A stretch of 64,000 nt of DNA from Pseudomonas sp. NFIX28 (lineage in GTDB: Bacteria > Pseudomonadota > Gammaproteobacteria > Pseudomonadales > Pseudomonadaceae): NCBI RefSeq assembly GCF_900107395.1, contig NZ_FNPW01000005.1:373948-437947 (forward strand). The letters are read 5' to 3'. Under the pieces are notes generated by a model. That model was given only the letters and a program-made list of their open reading frames with translations, had not been told where the DNA came from and made no database searches. A program made the translations under genes and the position numbers. Positions 18,906 through 28,800 of the stretch are shown piece by piece. How positions within the stretch are numbered: position 1 is the stretch's first letter; every line of letters starts with the position of its first letter.

Positions 18906-20933
18906 ATGCAGTGGACTCGTTCTCTCGGCCTGATCGCCTGCCTGGCGTTCGGCAGCACCCAGGCGGCGCCTTTCTATGCCGACAAGTCACTGGCCCACCC
19001 GCTGATCGTCGGCCTGGCGGAAAGCTCGGCGACCCTGGCCTTTATCAAGCAGGGTGGCGGCGTCAAAGGTTATTACTCGACCGACCCGGACGAGAGCCAG
19101 CCGCAGCTGCTGGACGACTTTGGCGATGCAACCATCGAGTCCGTGTTCAACGTCGCCCTGGACGATGAATCCCTGACCCGCCTGGTGCTGTTCAAACAGC
19201 GCGGCCAGTACCGTGTACACGCCTATCGCTATAACGAAGACGACCGCCTCTACCAGCGCCTGGAAAATCTGCAACCCGCCCTGGACCGCATCGCCAAAGA
19301 CCGCAAGAAACTCGATGCCCCGACGGTGAAACAGGCCCTGCGCCAGCTGACACCGCTGAATTACAGCTACTTCTACGAAGACTCGGGTTTCGACGAGTTC
19401 AACCAGCTCGACCATTCGGCCGGCACCCTGGTGGGTTACTTCGACCAGAACGGACAGCCCATCACCGCCAATCCGCCCGGAGCCGAGCAGTACAGCTACA
19501 AAAAGACCTTCGCCGAAAAGGACGGGCGCTTTCTCACCGCCACCTACTGGCGCGGCGAAACGCCTGCGCTGGAGGGCGAGCCCCTGCTGTACAACTACCG
19601 GGCCAGCCGCATCGCCTGGGAAACCGAGCCGCAGCGCTTCACTGGCAGCGAGGACGGGGCCTGCGTGGAATACTCCGATTCCAGCCGTGCCGTCGCCGCC
19701 CAGGGTACCTATGCCCACGGCCAACGCACCGGCGAATGGGGTATTGGCGGCCCGCACAATAGCTGGTCCCAGGGTCGCTATATCGATGGCAAACGCCAGG
19801 GCCAGTGGAGCCTGTCCAATGAGAGCGAAGGCTACTTCATGACCGGCGAATATCGTGACAACCTGCGCGAGGGCCGCTGGACCATCAACCTGGTGGAGTC
19901 CGAAATACCTGAGAGCGGTGGTTTTGTCACTTACGCCCGGGACCTGCGCAACGGCCCCAGCGAAGTGCGTGAAGGCGGCGTGGTGGTCGAACGCGGCGAC
20001 TATCTCGACGACCTGCGCCAGGGCCCCTGGCTAACCAGGGAAGGCACCGGCAATTTCGACCAGGGTTTGCGTAGCGGCCCATGGCAACTCAAGACCGCCG
20101 AAGGCCATACCCACAGCGTCGGGTTTGTCGCCGACAAAATGGAAGGCGAACTGCGCGATACCGACACCAAGGGGGTATTGCGGGTGATTGAGCACTATCG
20201 CGGCGGCATTCTCTGGGGCACCCAGGAGGGCTACAACGACGCCGGCCAACTGATGTACTCCTACAACTACGAGAACGGCCAGCGCGAGGGCCGTTCGCTG
20301 GTCTACAGCGCCGATGGCAAGGTGCTGCTGTCGGACATGAGTTATCACAATGGCAACCAGCAAGGGCCCTACCTGACCTTCCTCGCCGACGGTTCGCCCG
20401 CCACGGTCGGTCGCGTCGAAGGCAGCGATTTCATCGGCCTGATGACCCAGCTGGACGAGCATGGGCAGATATTCTCCGCCACACCCCGCTGCCGCTTCGA
20501 AAGCTACAGGAGCGAAGTGCGGAACTGCGGCATGGCCCGTGAATTCAGGCAAGGCCGGGTCACCAGGGAGCGCGACTACCTGTTCGGCGAGTTGCAGGAA
20601 TACCGCGAATACGATGCCCGGACCGGCCGCAAGACCCGCGAGCGCGTCATCGGCGAGGACGACAAGGTCAGCGAAATCACCTACTACGACAACGGCCAGA
20701 TCGATTGCCAGGTGAACAAGGTCGGCTTCGAGTGGATGACCGTCAACCAACAGCGGCTCAAGAACCATGGCCAGGCCAAGTTGGCCGGCGAACAGCTGTG
20801 CTATCACCGCAACGGCGCGATCAAGAGCCGCGAGTTGATCGACAACGGCTTGAGCGCCTGCCGGATCGTCTATGACGAAAGCGGCAAGCAGCTGTCTTCC
20901 AGCCCAACCGGTTGCGGGGCGGCCGGCCAATGA
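18906..20933 (+). CDS. Exported MORN/YwqK-like repeat protein
   Basis: 675 residues. A signal peptide with cleavage after STQAA (near residue 21) precedes a domain with no family I recognise. From about residue 260 there are many short G-x-R-x-G-x-W repeats (for example DGKRQGQWSLSN, DNLREGRWTINL, DDLRQGPWLTRE). These are the beta-hairpin repeats of MORN and YwqK-type proteins. Eight Cys occur in the C-terminal half. Periplasmic or surface location is inferred; the role is unknown. The stop overlaps the region just upstream of the next gene. Confidence 0.75.
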   Translation: MQWTRSLGLIACLAFGSTQAAPFYADKSLAHPLIVGLAESSATLAFIKQGGGVKGYYSTDPDESQPQLLDDFGDATIESVFNVALDDESLTRLVLFKQRGQYRVHAYRYNEDDRLYQRLENLQPALDRIAKDRKKLDAPTVKQALRQLTPLNYSYFYEDSGFDEFNQLDHSAGTLVGYFDQNGQPITANPPGAEQYSYKKTFAEKDGRFLTATYWRGETPALEGEPLLYNYRASRIAWETEPQRFTGSEDGACVEYSDSSRAVAAQGTYAHGQRTGEWGIGGPHNSWSQGRYIDGKRQGQWSLSNESEGYFMTGEYRDNLREGRWTINLVESEIPESGGFVTYARDLRNGPSEVREGGVVVERGDYLDDLRQGPWLTREGTGNFDQGLRSGPWQLKTAEGHTHSVGFVADKMEGELRDTDTKGVLRVIEHYRGGILWGTQEGYNDAGQLMYSYNYENGQREGRSLVYSADGKVLLSDMSYHNGNQQGPYLTFLADGSPATVGRVEGSDFIGLMTQLDEHGQIFSATPRCRFESYRSEVRNCGMAREFRQGRVTRERDYLFGELQEYREYDARTGRKTRERVIGEDDKVSEITYYDNGQIDCQVNKVGFEWMTVNQQRLKNHGQAKLAGEQLCYHRNGAIKSRELIDNGLSACRIVYDESGKQLSSSPTGCGAAGQ

Positions 20934-21019
20934 CTCGCCTTGCGCCCGATGCTTGCCAGGCACCGCGGCTTTGCGTGCATCATGGCCGCCACATTGCCCC
21001 CGAAAAGCCGAGACCGCTT

Positions 21020-21562
21020 ATGCCTTCACGATTCTGCCTCGCCCTGTTGACCCTGTTGCTGGCCGGCAACGCCTGCGCCGCTCCCGCCGCCCTTGGCCCG
21101 CTGCTGGCCACCATCGAAGAACGCCTGGCCATCGCCGACCAGGTGGCCCTGAGCAAGTGGGACAGCCACAAACCGGTGGAAGACCGCCCGCGCGAGCGCG
21201 AAGTGATTGCCGGCGCGGTGGCCCAGGCGCCCGCCTACAAACTCGATAGCGCGGCGGTGGAACAGTTCTTTGCCGCGCAGATCGAGGCCAACAAGCTGGT
21301 GCAGTACGCCCGGCTGTCCGACTGGACGTTGCAAGGCCAGGCACCGGACACCCCGCGCCCGGACCTGGTGGGGCAGATTCGCCCGCAACTTGATCAGTTA
21401 CAAAAGCGCCTGTTGCAACAACTGGCCGATTTCAGCCCCCATCGCAACGACCCGCGGTGCCCGCAATGGCTGGCCCAGGCCACCCACGACGGCGACCGCC
21501 CGGCACTGCGCCAACTGGCGCTGGTTCGCGCCACCGCCGAGCTTTGTGTGTTCAAAGGTTAA
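21020..21562 (+). CDS. Secreted chorismate mutase (AroQ-gamma type)
   Basis: 180 residues from the ATG at 21020. The upstream frame continues into the previous gene's tail, but the signal peptide MPSRFCLALLTLLLAGNACA marks this start. The mature part has AroQ helices with RLAIADQVALSKWDS and AVEQFFAAQIEANKLVQYARL, carrying the Arg, Lys, Gln and Asn/Lys positions of the active site. It would turn chorismate into prephenate in the periplasm. The physiological reason for periplasmic chorismate mutases is unclear. Confidence 0.85.
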   Translation: MPSRFCLALLTLLLAGNACAAPAALGPLLATIEERLAIADQVALSKWDSHKPVEDRPREREVIAGAVAQAPAYKLDSAAVEQFFAAQIEANKLVQYARLSDWTLQGQAPDTPRPDLVGQIRPQLDQLQKRLLQQLADFSPHRNDPRCPQWLAQATHDGDRPALRQLALVRATAELCVFKG

Positions 21563-21650
21563 AGCGGCGAACCTGGGCCCGGTCTGCGGCTCTATGCTGA
21601 AGGCACTTTCATCATTGAAGTCGCCGACCCAAGCCCCCAGGAAAGCCGCC

Positions 21651-22166
21651 ATGCGTGTGCACTGCCTTTATCTGCTGTTGCTGGCCGCCCTGCCGGCCGC
21701 CGCGCAGATCTACCGCTACACCGACAGCCACGGCAATACCGCCTACAGCGACCAACCGCCGGCCGGCGTTTCCAGCCAGGCCGTCGAGCTGGCGCCGCTG
21801 AACCGCATCGAGGCGCCCCCGCCGCTCATGCTTCCCGGTGTCGAACCCGCGCAGGCGCCCCCCACCCGCGCATCGGCCTACACCACCCTGCAATTGAGCG
21901 GCGTGCCGAACGGCGGCGTGGTGCGCGCCAACAACGGCACCTTCAACGTCGAAGTCCAGCTGCAACCGCCCCTGCGCAACGAGCATCGCCTGCGCCTGCT
22001 GCTAGACGGCCAGCCCTATGGCCAACCCGGCAACCAGCCAAGCCTGCAACTGGTGAATATCGATCGCGGCGAGCACCGCCTGGCGGTGCAGGTGCTCGAT
22101 GGCGAGCGGGTGATCCAGCAAAGCCCGGCGCTGACCTTCACCCTGCAACGGGTTCATCGGCCCTGA
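21651..22166 (+). CDS. DUF4124 domain-containing periplasmic protein
   Basis: 171 residues from the ATG at 21651. A signal peptide (ending AALPAAAQ) is followed at once by the DUF4124 motif IYRYTDSHGNTAYSDQPP. A proline-rich linker and a C-terminal beta domain (LVNIDRGEHRLAVQVLDGE) come next. It is found near ntrBC in many pseudomonads; function unknown. Its last 29 bp overlap tail to tail with ada. Confidence 0.85.
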   Translation: MRVHCLYLLLLAALPAAAQIYRYTDSHGNTAYSDQPPAGVSSQAVELAPLNRIEAPPPLMLPGVEPAQAPPTRASAYTTLQLSGVPNGGVVRANNGTFNVEVQLQPPLRNEHRLRLLLDGQPYGQPGNQPSLQLVNIDRGEHRLAVQVLDGERVIQQSPALTFTLQRVHRP

Positions 22167-23253
22167 GGTTCTGGCGCGCCGAAAGCTGCGCGTACAGGCG
22201 CCGCTCATGCTCAAGTAACCAGCGTTTGCGCCAGAGCCCGCCGCCATAACCGGTGAGCGAACCGTCGGAACCTATCACCCGGTGACAGGCAATCACGATG
22301 GCGATCTGGTTGGCGCCATTGGCCCGAGCCACGGCCCGCACGGCGGAGGCCGAGCCGATGCTGCTCGCCACCTCGGCATAACTGCGGGTAACGCCTGGAG
22401 GTATCGCCCTGAGGGCCTGCCAGACCGTGCGGGTAAAGGCCGAAGCGCTCAGCGCCAGCGGCGTGGCAAAGCTTGCTGACTCACCGGTAAAAAAACGCCG
22501 CAACTCGCTCTCGATCTGGTCGATGGGTGCAAAACGCCCAAAGCCGATGGTCGAGCCGGTGTTCTTTTGCAGACGCTTGAGCTCAGTGGCCAGGGCCGGG
22601 CGATCGAAGAATTCCAACAGATGCAGGGCCTGCGCATCGGCCACTGCCAGCATCACGCCGATCGGGGTTTGCAGCCAGTCGGCCTTGAGCAGTTCGCGAC
22701 CGCGCAGGTTCGACGGTGGCTGGCCGAGCAGCCGGGCGAAGGCACTGCGAAAGCCGCTGTCGGAATCGAAACTGGCGCTGATCTGCGCATCGATCACGCT
22801 GGCGCCGCCCGCCAGCTGTTGCATGCCCTCGCCGATCCGCCGCAGCCGGGCCATTTCCAGGAAGGTCACGCCAAAGTGGCGCTTGAAAGCCCGGCGCACC
22901 GTGGAAGGGTCGAAGCCGAGCTCGATCAGGTCGCCTTCATACCAGCGCTTGTCCGCGTTGCTTTCCAGCAAAGTCAGCAGCTGCTTGACCAGGGGTTCCT
23001 GGGCGCCTGTCTGCTCCAGCGGGCGGCAGCGCAAGCAGGCGCGAAAACCAGCCTCGACGCAGGCCTTGATCGAACTGAAGAACACCGTGTTTTCGCGCTT
23101 GGGCTTGCGCGCCGCACAGCTCAGCCGACAGAACACCCCCGTGCTCTTGACCCCGACGAAAGCGAACCCGTCATAGGCCGGGTCGCGCTCGAGCAAGGCG
23201 CGGTACAGGGTATCGTCGTCGGGCAGTTGAAACAGCAAGGGGGCGTTGTCCAT
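22138..23253 (-). CDS. ada: Ada: methylphosphotriester/O6-methylguanine-DNA methyltransferase and regulator
   Basis: 371 residues from the ATG at 23253; the 76-residue upstream extension has no family likeness. Order: the zinc/methyl-acceptor domain (FVGVKSTGVFCRLSCAARKP, then CLRCRP), an AraC helix-turn-helix (near 95-170) and a C-terminal methyltransferase (near 260-360). The acceptor motif reads I-A-C-H-R where most family members have P-C-H-R; the Cys and His are kept. It repairs alkylation damage and activates its own regulon after self-methylation. Convergent with the DUF4124 gene and divergent from ntrB. Confidence 0.92.
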   Translation of the reverse strand: MDNAPLLFQLPDDDTLYRALLERDPAYDGFAFVGVKSTGVFCRLSCAARKPKRENTVFFSSIKACVEAGFRACLRCRPLEQTGAQEPLVKQLLTLLESNADKRWYEGDLIELGFDPSTVRRAFKRHFGVTFLEMARLRRIGEGMQQLAGGASVIDAQISASFDSDSGFRSAFARLLGQPPSNLRGRELLKADWLQTPIGVMLAVADAQALHLLEFFDRPALATELKRLQKNTGSTIGFGRFAPIDQIESELRRFFTGESASFATPLALSASAFTRTVWQALRAIPPGVTRSYAEVASSIGSASAVRAVARANGANQIAIVIACHRVIGSDGSLTGYGGGLWRKRWLLEHERRLYAQLSARQNLRADEPVAG

Positions 23254-23484
23254 GGCCGTCTCCAGCACCAGGGGGAAATGTCTGTGCACTGTAGAGCAGC
23301 GCCACAGCGGATGCCGCCGCAAATCAGGCGTCGATTCGCCAGCGCTACCCCAAGCCCGCGCCACGCTAAACAGCCTGGCCAAAGGACCTGTCGTCGTTCC
23401 GGCATCAATAATCCAGGCCAAGGCAGCTTGCAAATCCTGGCCTGCGGGCAGCCGGCTATTCTCTAGCGCAGCCCAGAACAAATC

Positions 23485-23499
23485 GCACTATATTGGTGC
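23485..23499 (+). promoter_or_regulatory. NtrC binding site upstream of ntrBC
   Basis: GCACTATATTGGTGC is a near-exact copy of the classical enterobacterial NtrC site. It lies about 150 bp upstream of a -24/-12 element and 230 bp before ntrB. Confidence 0.85.
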
Positions 23500-23626
23500 A
23501 CCAAACTGCACCTGCCTCCATCCGCATCCCATTTTGGTTCGAAAGTACCCAGCGCAGCCGGCAAAACGCTGCGAAAGAGAACTTCATACGTCTGTTTCAG
23601 GGCTTGAACGCTTCTTTTCGGAGCCT

Positions 23627-23642
23627 TGGTTTGGTTTTTGCA
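23627..23642 (+). promoter_or_regulatory. Candidate sigma-54 promoter of ntrBC
   Basis: TGGTTTG-GTTT-TTGCA keeps the invariant GG and GC with the right 10-bp separation, but the -24 half is weaker (TTT for CAC). The 475-bp gap 23254-23728 otherwise holds no gene. Confidence 0.55.
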
Positions 23643-23728
23643 TTTTCTCCATATCAGCGCGTTATCCGCGCGCGCAATCCGGGATCAGGCCTGGGTTGCC
23701 TTGCTTCAAAAGAGGTCAACATTTACCC

Positions 23729-24810
23729 ATGACCATCAGCGACCAATTGCACCGCTTGCTACTCGACAACCTGACCACCGCGACCATCCTGCTCAACGCC
23801 GACCTGCGCCTTGAGTACATGAACCCGGCGGCGGAAATGTTGCTGGCCATCAGCGGCCAGCGCAGCCATGGGCAATTCATCAGCGAACTGTTCACCGAAT
23901 CGGCCGAAGCCTTGAGCTCCCTGCGCCAGGCGGTGGAACAGGCGCATCCGTTCACCAAGCGCGAAGCCATGCTCACCGCGCTGACCGGCCAGACCCTGAC
24001 CGTGGACTACGCCGTGACGCCGATCCTGAGCAATGGCGACACCCTGCTGTTGCTGGAGGTCCACCCTCGCGACCGCCTGCTGCGGATCACCAAGGAAGAG
24101 GCCCAGCTGTCCAAGCAGGAAACCAGCAAGATGCTGGTGCGCGGCCTGGCCCACGAGATCAAGAACCCCCTCGGCGGGATTCGCGGCGCCGCCCAGTTGC
24201 TGGCCCGCGAACTGCCGGACGAGAACCTCAAGGACTACACCAACGTCATCATCGAAGAGGCCGACCGCCTGCGGAACCTGGTGGATCGCATGCTCGGCTC
24301 CAACAAGCTGCCGTCGCTGGCCATGTGCAACGTGCACGAAGTGCTGGAGCGCGTGAGCAGCCTGGTGGAAGCCGAAAGCCAGGGCTGCATCACTCTGGTG
24401 CGGGACTACGACCCAAGCATTCCCGATGTGCTGATCGACCGCGAACAGATGATCCAGGCGGTGCTGAACATCGTGCGCAACGCCATGCAGGCCATCAGCA
24501 GCCAGAACGAGCTGCGCCTGGGCCGCATCTGCCTGCGCACCCGCACCATGCGCCAGTTCACCATCGGCCACGTGCGCCACCGCCTGGTGACCAAGATCGA
24601 GATCATCGACAACGGCCCGGGCATCCCCGCCGAACTGCAGGAAACCATTTTCTTCCCCATGGTCAGCGGCCGCCCTGACGGCACCGGGCTGGGCCTGGCC
24701 ATTACCCAGAACATCATCAGCCAGCACCAGGGCCTGATCGAGTGTGACAGCCATCCCGGCCACACCACCTTCTCGATCTTTCTGCCACTGGAACAAGGAG
24801 CCCCATCGAC

Positions 24811-24814
<4 letters not shown>
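23729..24814 (+). CDS. glnL: Nitrogen regulation sensor histidine kinase NtrB
   Basis: 361 residues from the ATG at 23729. A PAS domain (about 1-115) is followed by the H-box LAHEIKNPLGGIRGAAQLL (phospho-His near 139). The N box (VLNIVRNAMQA) and G boxes (DNGPGIP, GTGLGLAI) complete the HATPase domain. It phosphorylates NtrC under nitrogen limitation and responds to PII protein. The stop overlaps the ntrC start by 4 nt (ATGA). Confidence 0.97.
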
Positions 24815-26247
<1,433 letters not shown>

Positions 26248-26260
26248 GCTGTGTACCCCC

Positions 26261-26444
26261 CTGTAGCCGCTGCCGCAGGCTGCGATAAGGCCGAAGGCCT
26301 TCAGCGATCTTGAGATCCTGCGCGCCCTTCGGCAGCGACTACGGCGCAAGACGTTCATGTTGTGCCGGATGACAGGGCCAATCGCGGGCAAGCCTCGCTC
26401 CTACAGATGAAGGTGTTCTGTAGGAGCGAGGCTTGCCCGCGAAG
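26261..26444. repeat. Two REP-type inverted pairs between ntrC and nrsZ
   Basis: 26261-26343 is a CTGTAGCCGCTGCCGCAGGC-type pair and 26381-26444 a CGCGGGCAAGCCTCGCTCC-type pair. They separate the ntrC stop from the NtrC-like sites at 26452. Confidence 0.8.
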
Positions 26445-26451
26445 CTTTTTG

Positions 26452-26488
26452 TGCACCGCAATGGTGAGCCTGCACTACCCGAATGCGC
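26452..26488 (+). promoter_or_regulatory. NtrC-like enhancer sites upstream of the NrsZ-like RNA
   Basis: TGCACCGCAATGGTGAG (26452-26468) is a good NtrC dyad. TGCACTACCCGAATGCGC (26471-26488) is a weaker adjacent one. They lie 130-170 bp upstream of the -24/-12 promoter. Confidence 0.7.
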
Positions 26489-26619
26489 GGCTGGACGTGG
26501 GATTTTCCTTTGGGCAATCCCGACTTTTCTCGAAAAAAATCTCTGCATAACGGCGAAACCCCCGTAAACCGGGGCTTTGAGCTTTTCTCAAAAAATGGCT
26601 TAACCGTTTAAGCCGAAAT

Positions 26620-26635
26620 TGGCACGCCCCCTGCA
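26620..26635 (+). promoter_or_regulatory. Sigma-54 promoter of the NrsZ-like RNA
   Basis: TGGCACG-CCCC-CTGCA is almost the full -24/-12 consensus. Predicted start near 26646. No protein gene begins in the next 700 bp on this strand, which points to an RNA product. Confidence 0.88.
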
Positions 26636-26645
26636 AAGCAAGTCA

Positions 26646-26965
26646 TCAAGATTGAATGCAATCAGTCACCCGTTTTGGGGACCTTGGTACAGGCAGGCCG
26701 AGACTCCCCCTCTTTACACCCGGAACCCATACCGCTCGCAGCGACGGGTTCCACCGTTTAGGGACCCCTGGTACAGGCAGGCCGGGGCTTCCCTCTTTAA
26801 CACCGGGCTCTCCGCGTTCACAGCGACGAGCCCCACCCGTTTCGGGAACCTTGGTACAGGCAGGCCGGGGATTCCCCTCTTTACACCGGGCCCGACGCGA
26901 TCGGCGCGGCCCTCACGCTTTTGGGGACCTTGGTACAGGCAGGCCGGGAATCCCCTCTTTTATTC
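26646..26965 (+). ncRNA. nrsZ: Nitrogen-regulated small RNA, NrsZ-like, four repeat modules
   Basis: Four copies of a 43-45 nt unit (26673-26716, 26756-26799, 26839-26883, 26919-26961) recur about every 80 nt. The core is ACCTTGGTACAGGCAGGCCG, framed by GGGGA and TCCCC arms and ending CTCTTTA. Between them lie unrelated hairpins such as GGAACCC...GGGTTCC. The last unit ends in TCTTTTATT and can serve as the terminator. Known from P. aeruginosa: NrsZ lies just downstream of ntrC, is NtrC/sigma-54 dependent and is processed into repeated modules. Position, promoter and modular build all agree; exact ends are estimates. Confidence 0.85.
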
Positions 26966-27400
26966 CTCGCGCAGCTGGATCTCCAGGCGCCAGCGCCCGT
27001 CGACCTCGCTGCCCGACCACTCGCCGTGCAGCGCCCGTGCTGCGACCACATTCAGCAACAACCCTTTCTCGGTCGACCGCACCCGCCAGTTGGCGTCCTT
27101 GTCGTTGATCTTCAACTGGCCCTTCTGCGCTCGCCCCTCGGCCTCGAACAGCAGCGCCACGGCCCCGTCGATGTGCTCGCCATGGACCTTGGGCTCGTTG
27201 TTGAACCACACCACCAGCGCATTGGGCTGGACCTGCACTTGCTGCAGCTCGGTGGGGTCCGGCGTGGTGAGGCGACCGATCATCAGCCCGACCATCAAGC
27301 CGAATATCGCCAGCGAGCCGAACACCCGCAGCATTAGCTTCGGCCGGACGTCCGCTTCAGGCGTAGAATGCGGCCTGTCTTTTTCTTCGGAGCCGTGCAT
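26960..27400 (-). CDS. Single-pass membrane protein of unknown function
   Basis: 146 residues. A short charged N-terminus precedes one membrane segment (MLRVFGSLAIFGLMVGLMIG, residues 23-42). A beta-rich, probably periplasmic domain follows (VQPNALVVWFNNEP, then WRLEIQLREE). The start codon overlaps that of trmL head to head (CATG at 27398-27401). The stop codon coincides with the end of the last NrsZ module, so the two transcripts converge. No family recognised with confidence. Confidence 0.7.
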   Translation of the reverse strand: MHGSEEKDRPHSTPEADVRPKLMLRVFGSLAIFGLMVGLMIGRLTTPDPTELQQVQVQPNALVVWFNNEPKVHGEHIDGAVALLFEAEGRAQKGQLKINDKDANWRVRSTEKGLLLNVVAARALHGEWSGSEVDGRWRLEIQLREE

Positions 27401-27854
27401 GTTTCACGTCATCCTTTTTCAACCAGAAATTCCGCCGAATACCGGCAACGTAATCAGGCTGTGCGCCAACAGTGGCTGCCACCTGCATTTGATCGAGCCG
27501 CTGGGTTTCGAAATGGACGACAAGCGCCTGCGCCGGGCCGGCCTCGACTACCACGAGTACGCCACCCTGCAGCGCCATGCCGACCTCGCCAGCTGTCTTG
27601 AAAGCCTAGGCCATCCGCGCCTGTTCGCCTTCACCACCAAGGGCTCGCGACCTTTCCACGACGCCAGCTTCGCCGAGGGCGATGCCTTCCTGTTCGGCCC
27701 GGAAAGCCGCGGCCTGCCCGCCGAGGTGCTGGATGCCCTGCCCGCCGAACAGCGCCTGCGCCTGCCGATGCGCGAAGGCTGCCGCAGCCTGAACCTGTCC
27801 AACACCGTGGCGGTGGCCGTCTACGAAGCCTGGCGCCAGCTGGGGTTCAAGTAG
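27399..27854 (+). CDS. trmL: tRNA (cytidine/uridine-2'-O-)-methyltransferase TrmL
   Basis: 151 residues from the ATG at 27399. A minimal SPOUT (SpoU) methyltransferase: N-terminal FQPEIPPNTGNVIRLCA, middle FLFGPESRGLPAEVL and C-terminal RSLNLSNTVAVAVYEAWRQ forming the knotted AdoMet site. It methylates the wobble ribose of two tRNA-Leu isoacceptors. The upstream frame that runs through the nrsZ repeats is not coding. Confidence 0.95.
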   Translation: MFHVILFQPEIPPNTGNVIRLCANSGCHLHLIEPLGFEMDDKRLRRAGLDYHEYATLQRHADLASCLESLGHPRLFAFTTKGSRPFHDASFAEGDAFLFGPESRGLPAEVLDALPAEQRLRLPMREGCRSLNLSNTVAVAVYEAWRQLGFK

Positions 27855-27938
27855 GAGCGAAGCTTGCTCGCGATGAACGATAACGCAGTGCTTCGGACGT
27901 TTCGCGTCGACCCCTTCGCGGGCACGCCTCGCTCCTAC
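27851..27938. repeat. REP inverted pair after trmL
   Basis: GTAGGAGCGAAGCTTGCTCG overlaps the trmL stop codon and pairs with CGCGGGCACGCCTCGCTCCTAC at the right end. Confidence 0.75.
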
Positions 27939-27946
27939 CCGAATGT

Positions 27947-28002
27947 TTTGCCCGAGCATGAAAAAAGCGCCTTTAACGGCGCTTTTTTCATGCTCGGGCA
28001 AA
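27947..28002. terminator. Long perfect palindromic terminator between trmL and secB
   Basis: Arms of 25 bp (TTTGCCCGAGCATGAAAAAA-GCGCC and its exact complement) surround a TTTAAC loop. The GCGCC/GGCGC core followed by T6 works in both directions, serving the convergent trmL and secB genes. Confidence 0.9.
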
Positions 28003-28006
28003 GCGC

Positions 28007-28489
28007 TTACTGAACGCTGCCTTCACCGGCTGCCTGCAGGCGTTGCAGCTCTTGCGCGTACAGCGCGTCGAAGTTCACCGGAGCCAGCATCAGGGCCGGG
28101 AACGAACCGCGGGTCACCAGGCTGTCCAGCGCTTCGCGAGCGTACGGGAACAGGATGTTCGGGCAGAACGCGCCCAGGGTGTGGCTCATCGAAGCGTCGT
28201 CCAGGTTCTTGATCAGGAAGATACCGGCCTGTTGCACTTCGGCGATGAACGCCACTTCGTCGCCATTCTTCACGGTGACCGACAGGGTCAGCACGACTTC
28301 GTGGAAACCCTCTTCCAGGGCTTTCTGACGAGTGTTCAGGTCCAGGCCGACGCTCGGCTCCCACTGCTGGCGGAAGATCGCCGGGCTTTTCGGAGCTTCG
28401 AAAGACAGGTCACGTACATAGATACGCTGCAGCGAGAATTGCGGTGCGGATTCGTCTTCGGTCGCAGCGGTGTTCTGTTGGTCAGTCAT
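28007..28489 (-). CDS. secB: Protein-export chaperone SecB
   Basis: 160 residues from the ATG at 28489 ([20 protein letters not shown]). The fold signature [19 protein letters not shown] and the aromatic/acidic C-terminal part ([19 protein letters not shown]) are typical. A homotetramer that keeps preproteins unfolded and passes them to SecA. First reads as the third gene of the rhodanese-grxC-secB set, a common order in gamma-proteobacteria. Confidence 0.97.
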   Translation of the reverse strand: MTDQQNTAATEDESAPQFSLQRIYVRDLSFEAPKSPAIFRQQWEPSVGLDLNTRQKALEEGFHEVVLTLSVTVKNGDEVAFIAEVQQAGIFLIKNLDDASMSHTLGAFCPNILFPYAREALDSLVTRGSFPALMLAPVNFDALYAQELQRLQAAGEGSVQ

Positions 28490-28544
28490 CTCAGATCCTT
28501 CTTGATCTCGGGTCATGTAGGGTTTGCTGAACTTGGGTGGTCAG

Positions 28545-28799
28545 TCAGGCCGCGAGCAGCGCGTCGAGCTTGCCGGCGCGCTCCAGGGCGAACAAATCGT
28601 CACAACCGCCCACATGGGTGCTGCCGATCCAGATCTGCGGCACGGACGTACGCCCGGCCTTCTGGGCCATTTCGGCGCGAACCTGCGGCTTGCCGTCGAC
28701 CTTGATCTCTTCGAAGGCTACGCCTTTGTTCTCGAGCAGGTACTTGGCCCGCGAGCAGTAGGGGCAGTAATCGCTGGAATAGACGACGACGTTAGCCAT
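28545..28799 (-). CDS. grxC: Glutaredoxin 3
   Basis: 84 residues with the dithiol active site C-P-Y-C at residues 11-14 (VYSSDYCPYCSRAK), a cis-Pro in TSVPQIW and the GSH-binding GGCDDL. Glutathione-dependent disulfide reductase of the cytosol. It begins 1 bp after the rhodanese-like gene stop. Confidence 0.96.
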   Translation of the reverse strand: MANVVVYSSDYCPYCSRAKYLLENKGVAFEEIKVDGKPQVRAEMAQKAGRTSVPQIWIGSTHVGGCDDLFALERAGKLDALLAA

Positions 28800-28800
28800 A

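Noticed and set aside
23254..23481. 76-residue N-terminal extension of Ada
   Set aside because: It has no family similarity, and the zinc domain begins at the ATG at 23253.
26673..26961. CRISPR array
   Set aside because: Four repeats on an 80-nt period have imperfect 43-45 nt units, a sigma-54 promoter and stem-forming spacers, and no cas genes are near.
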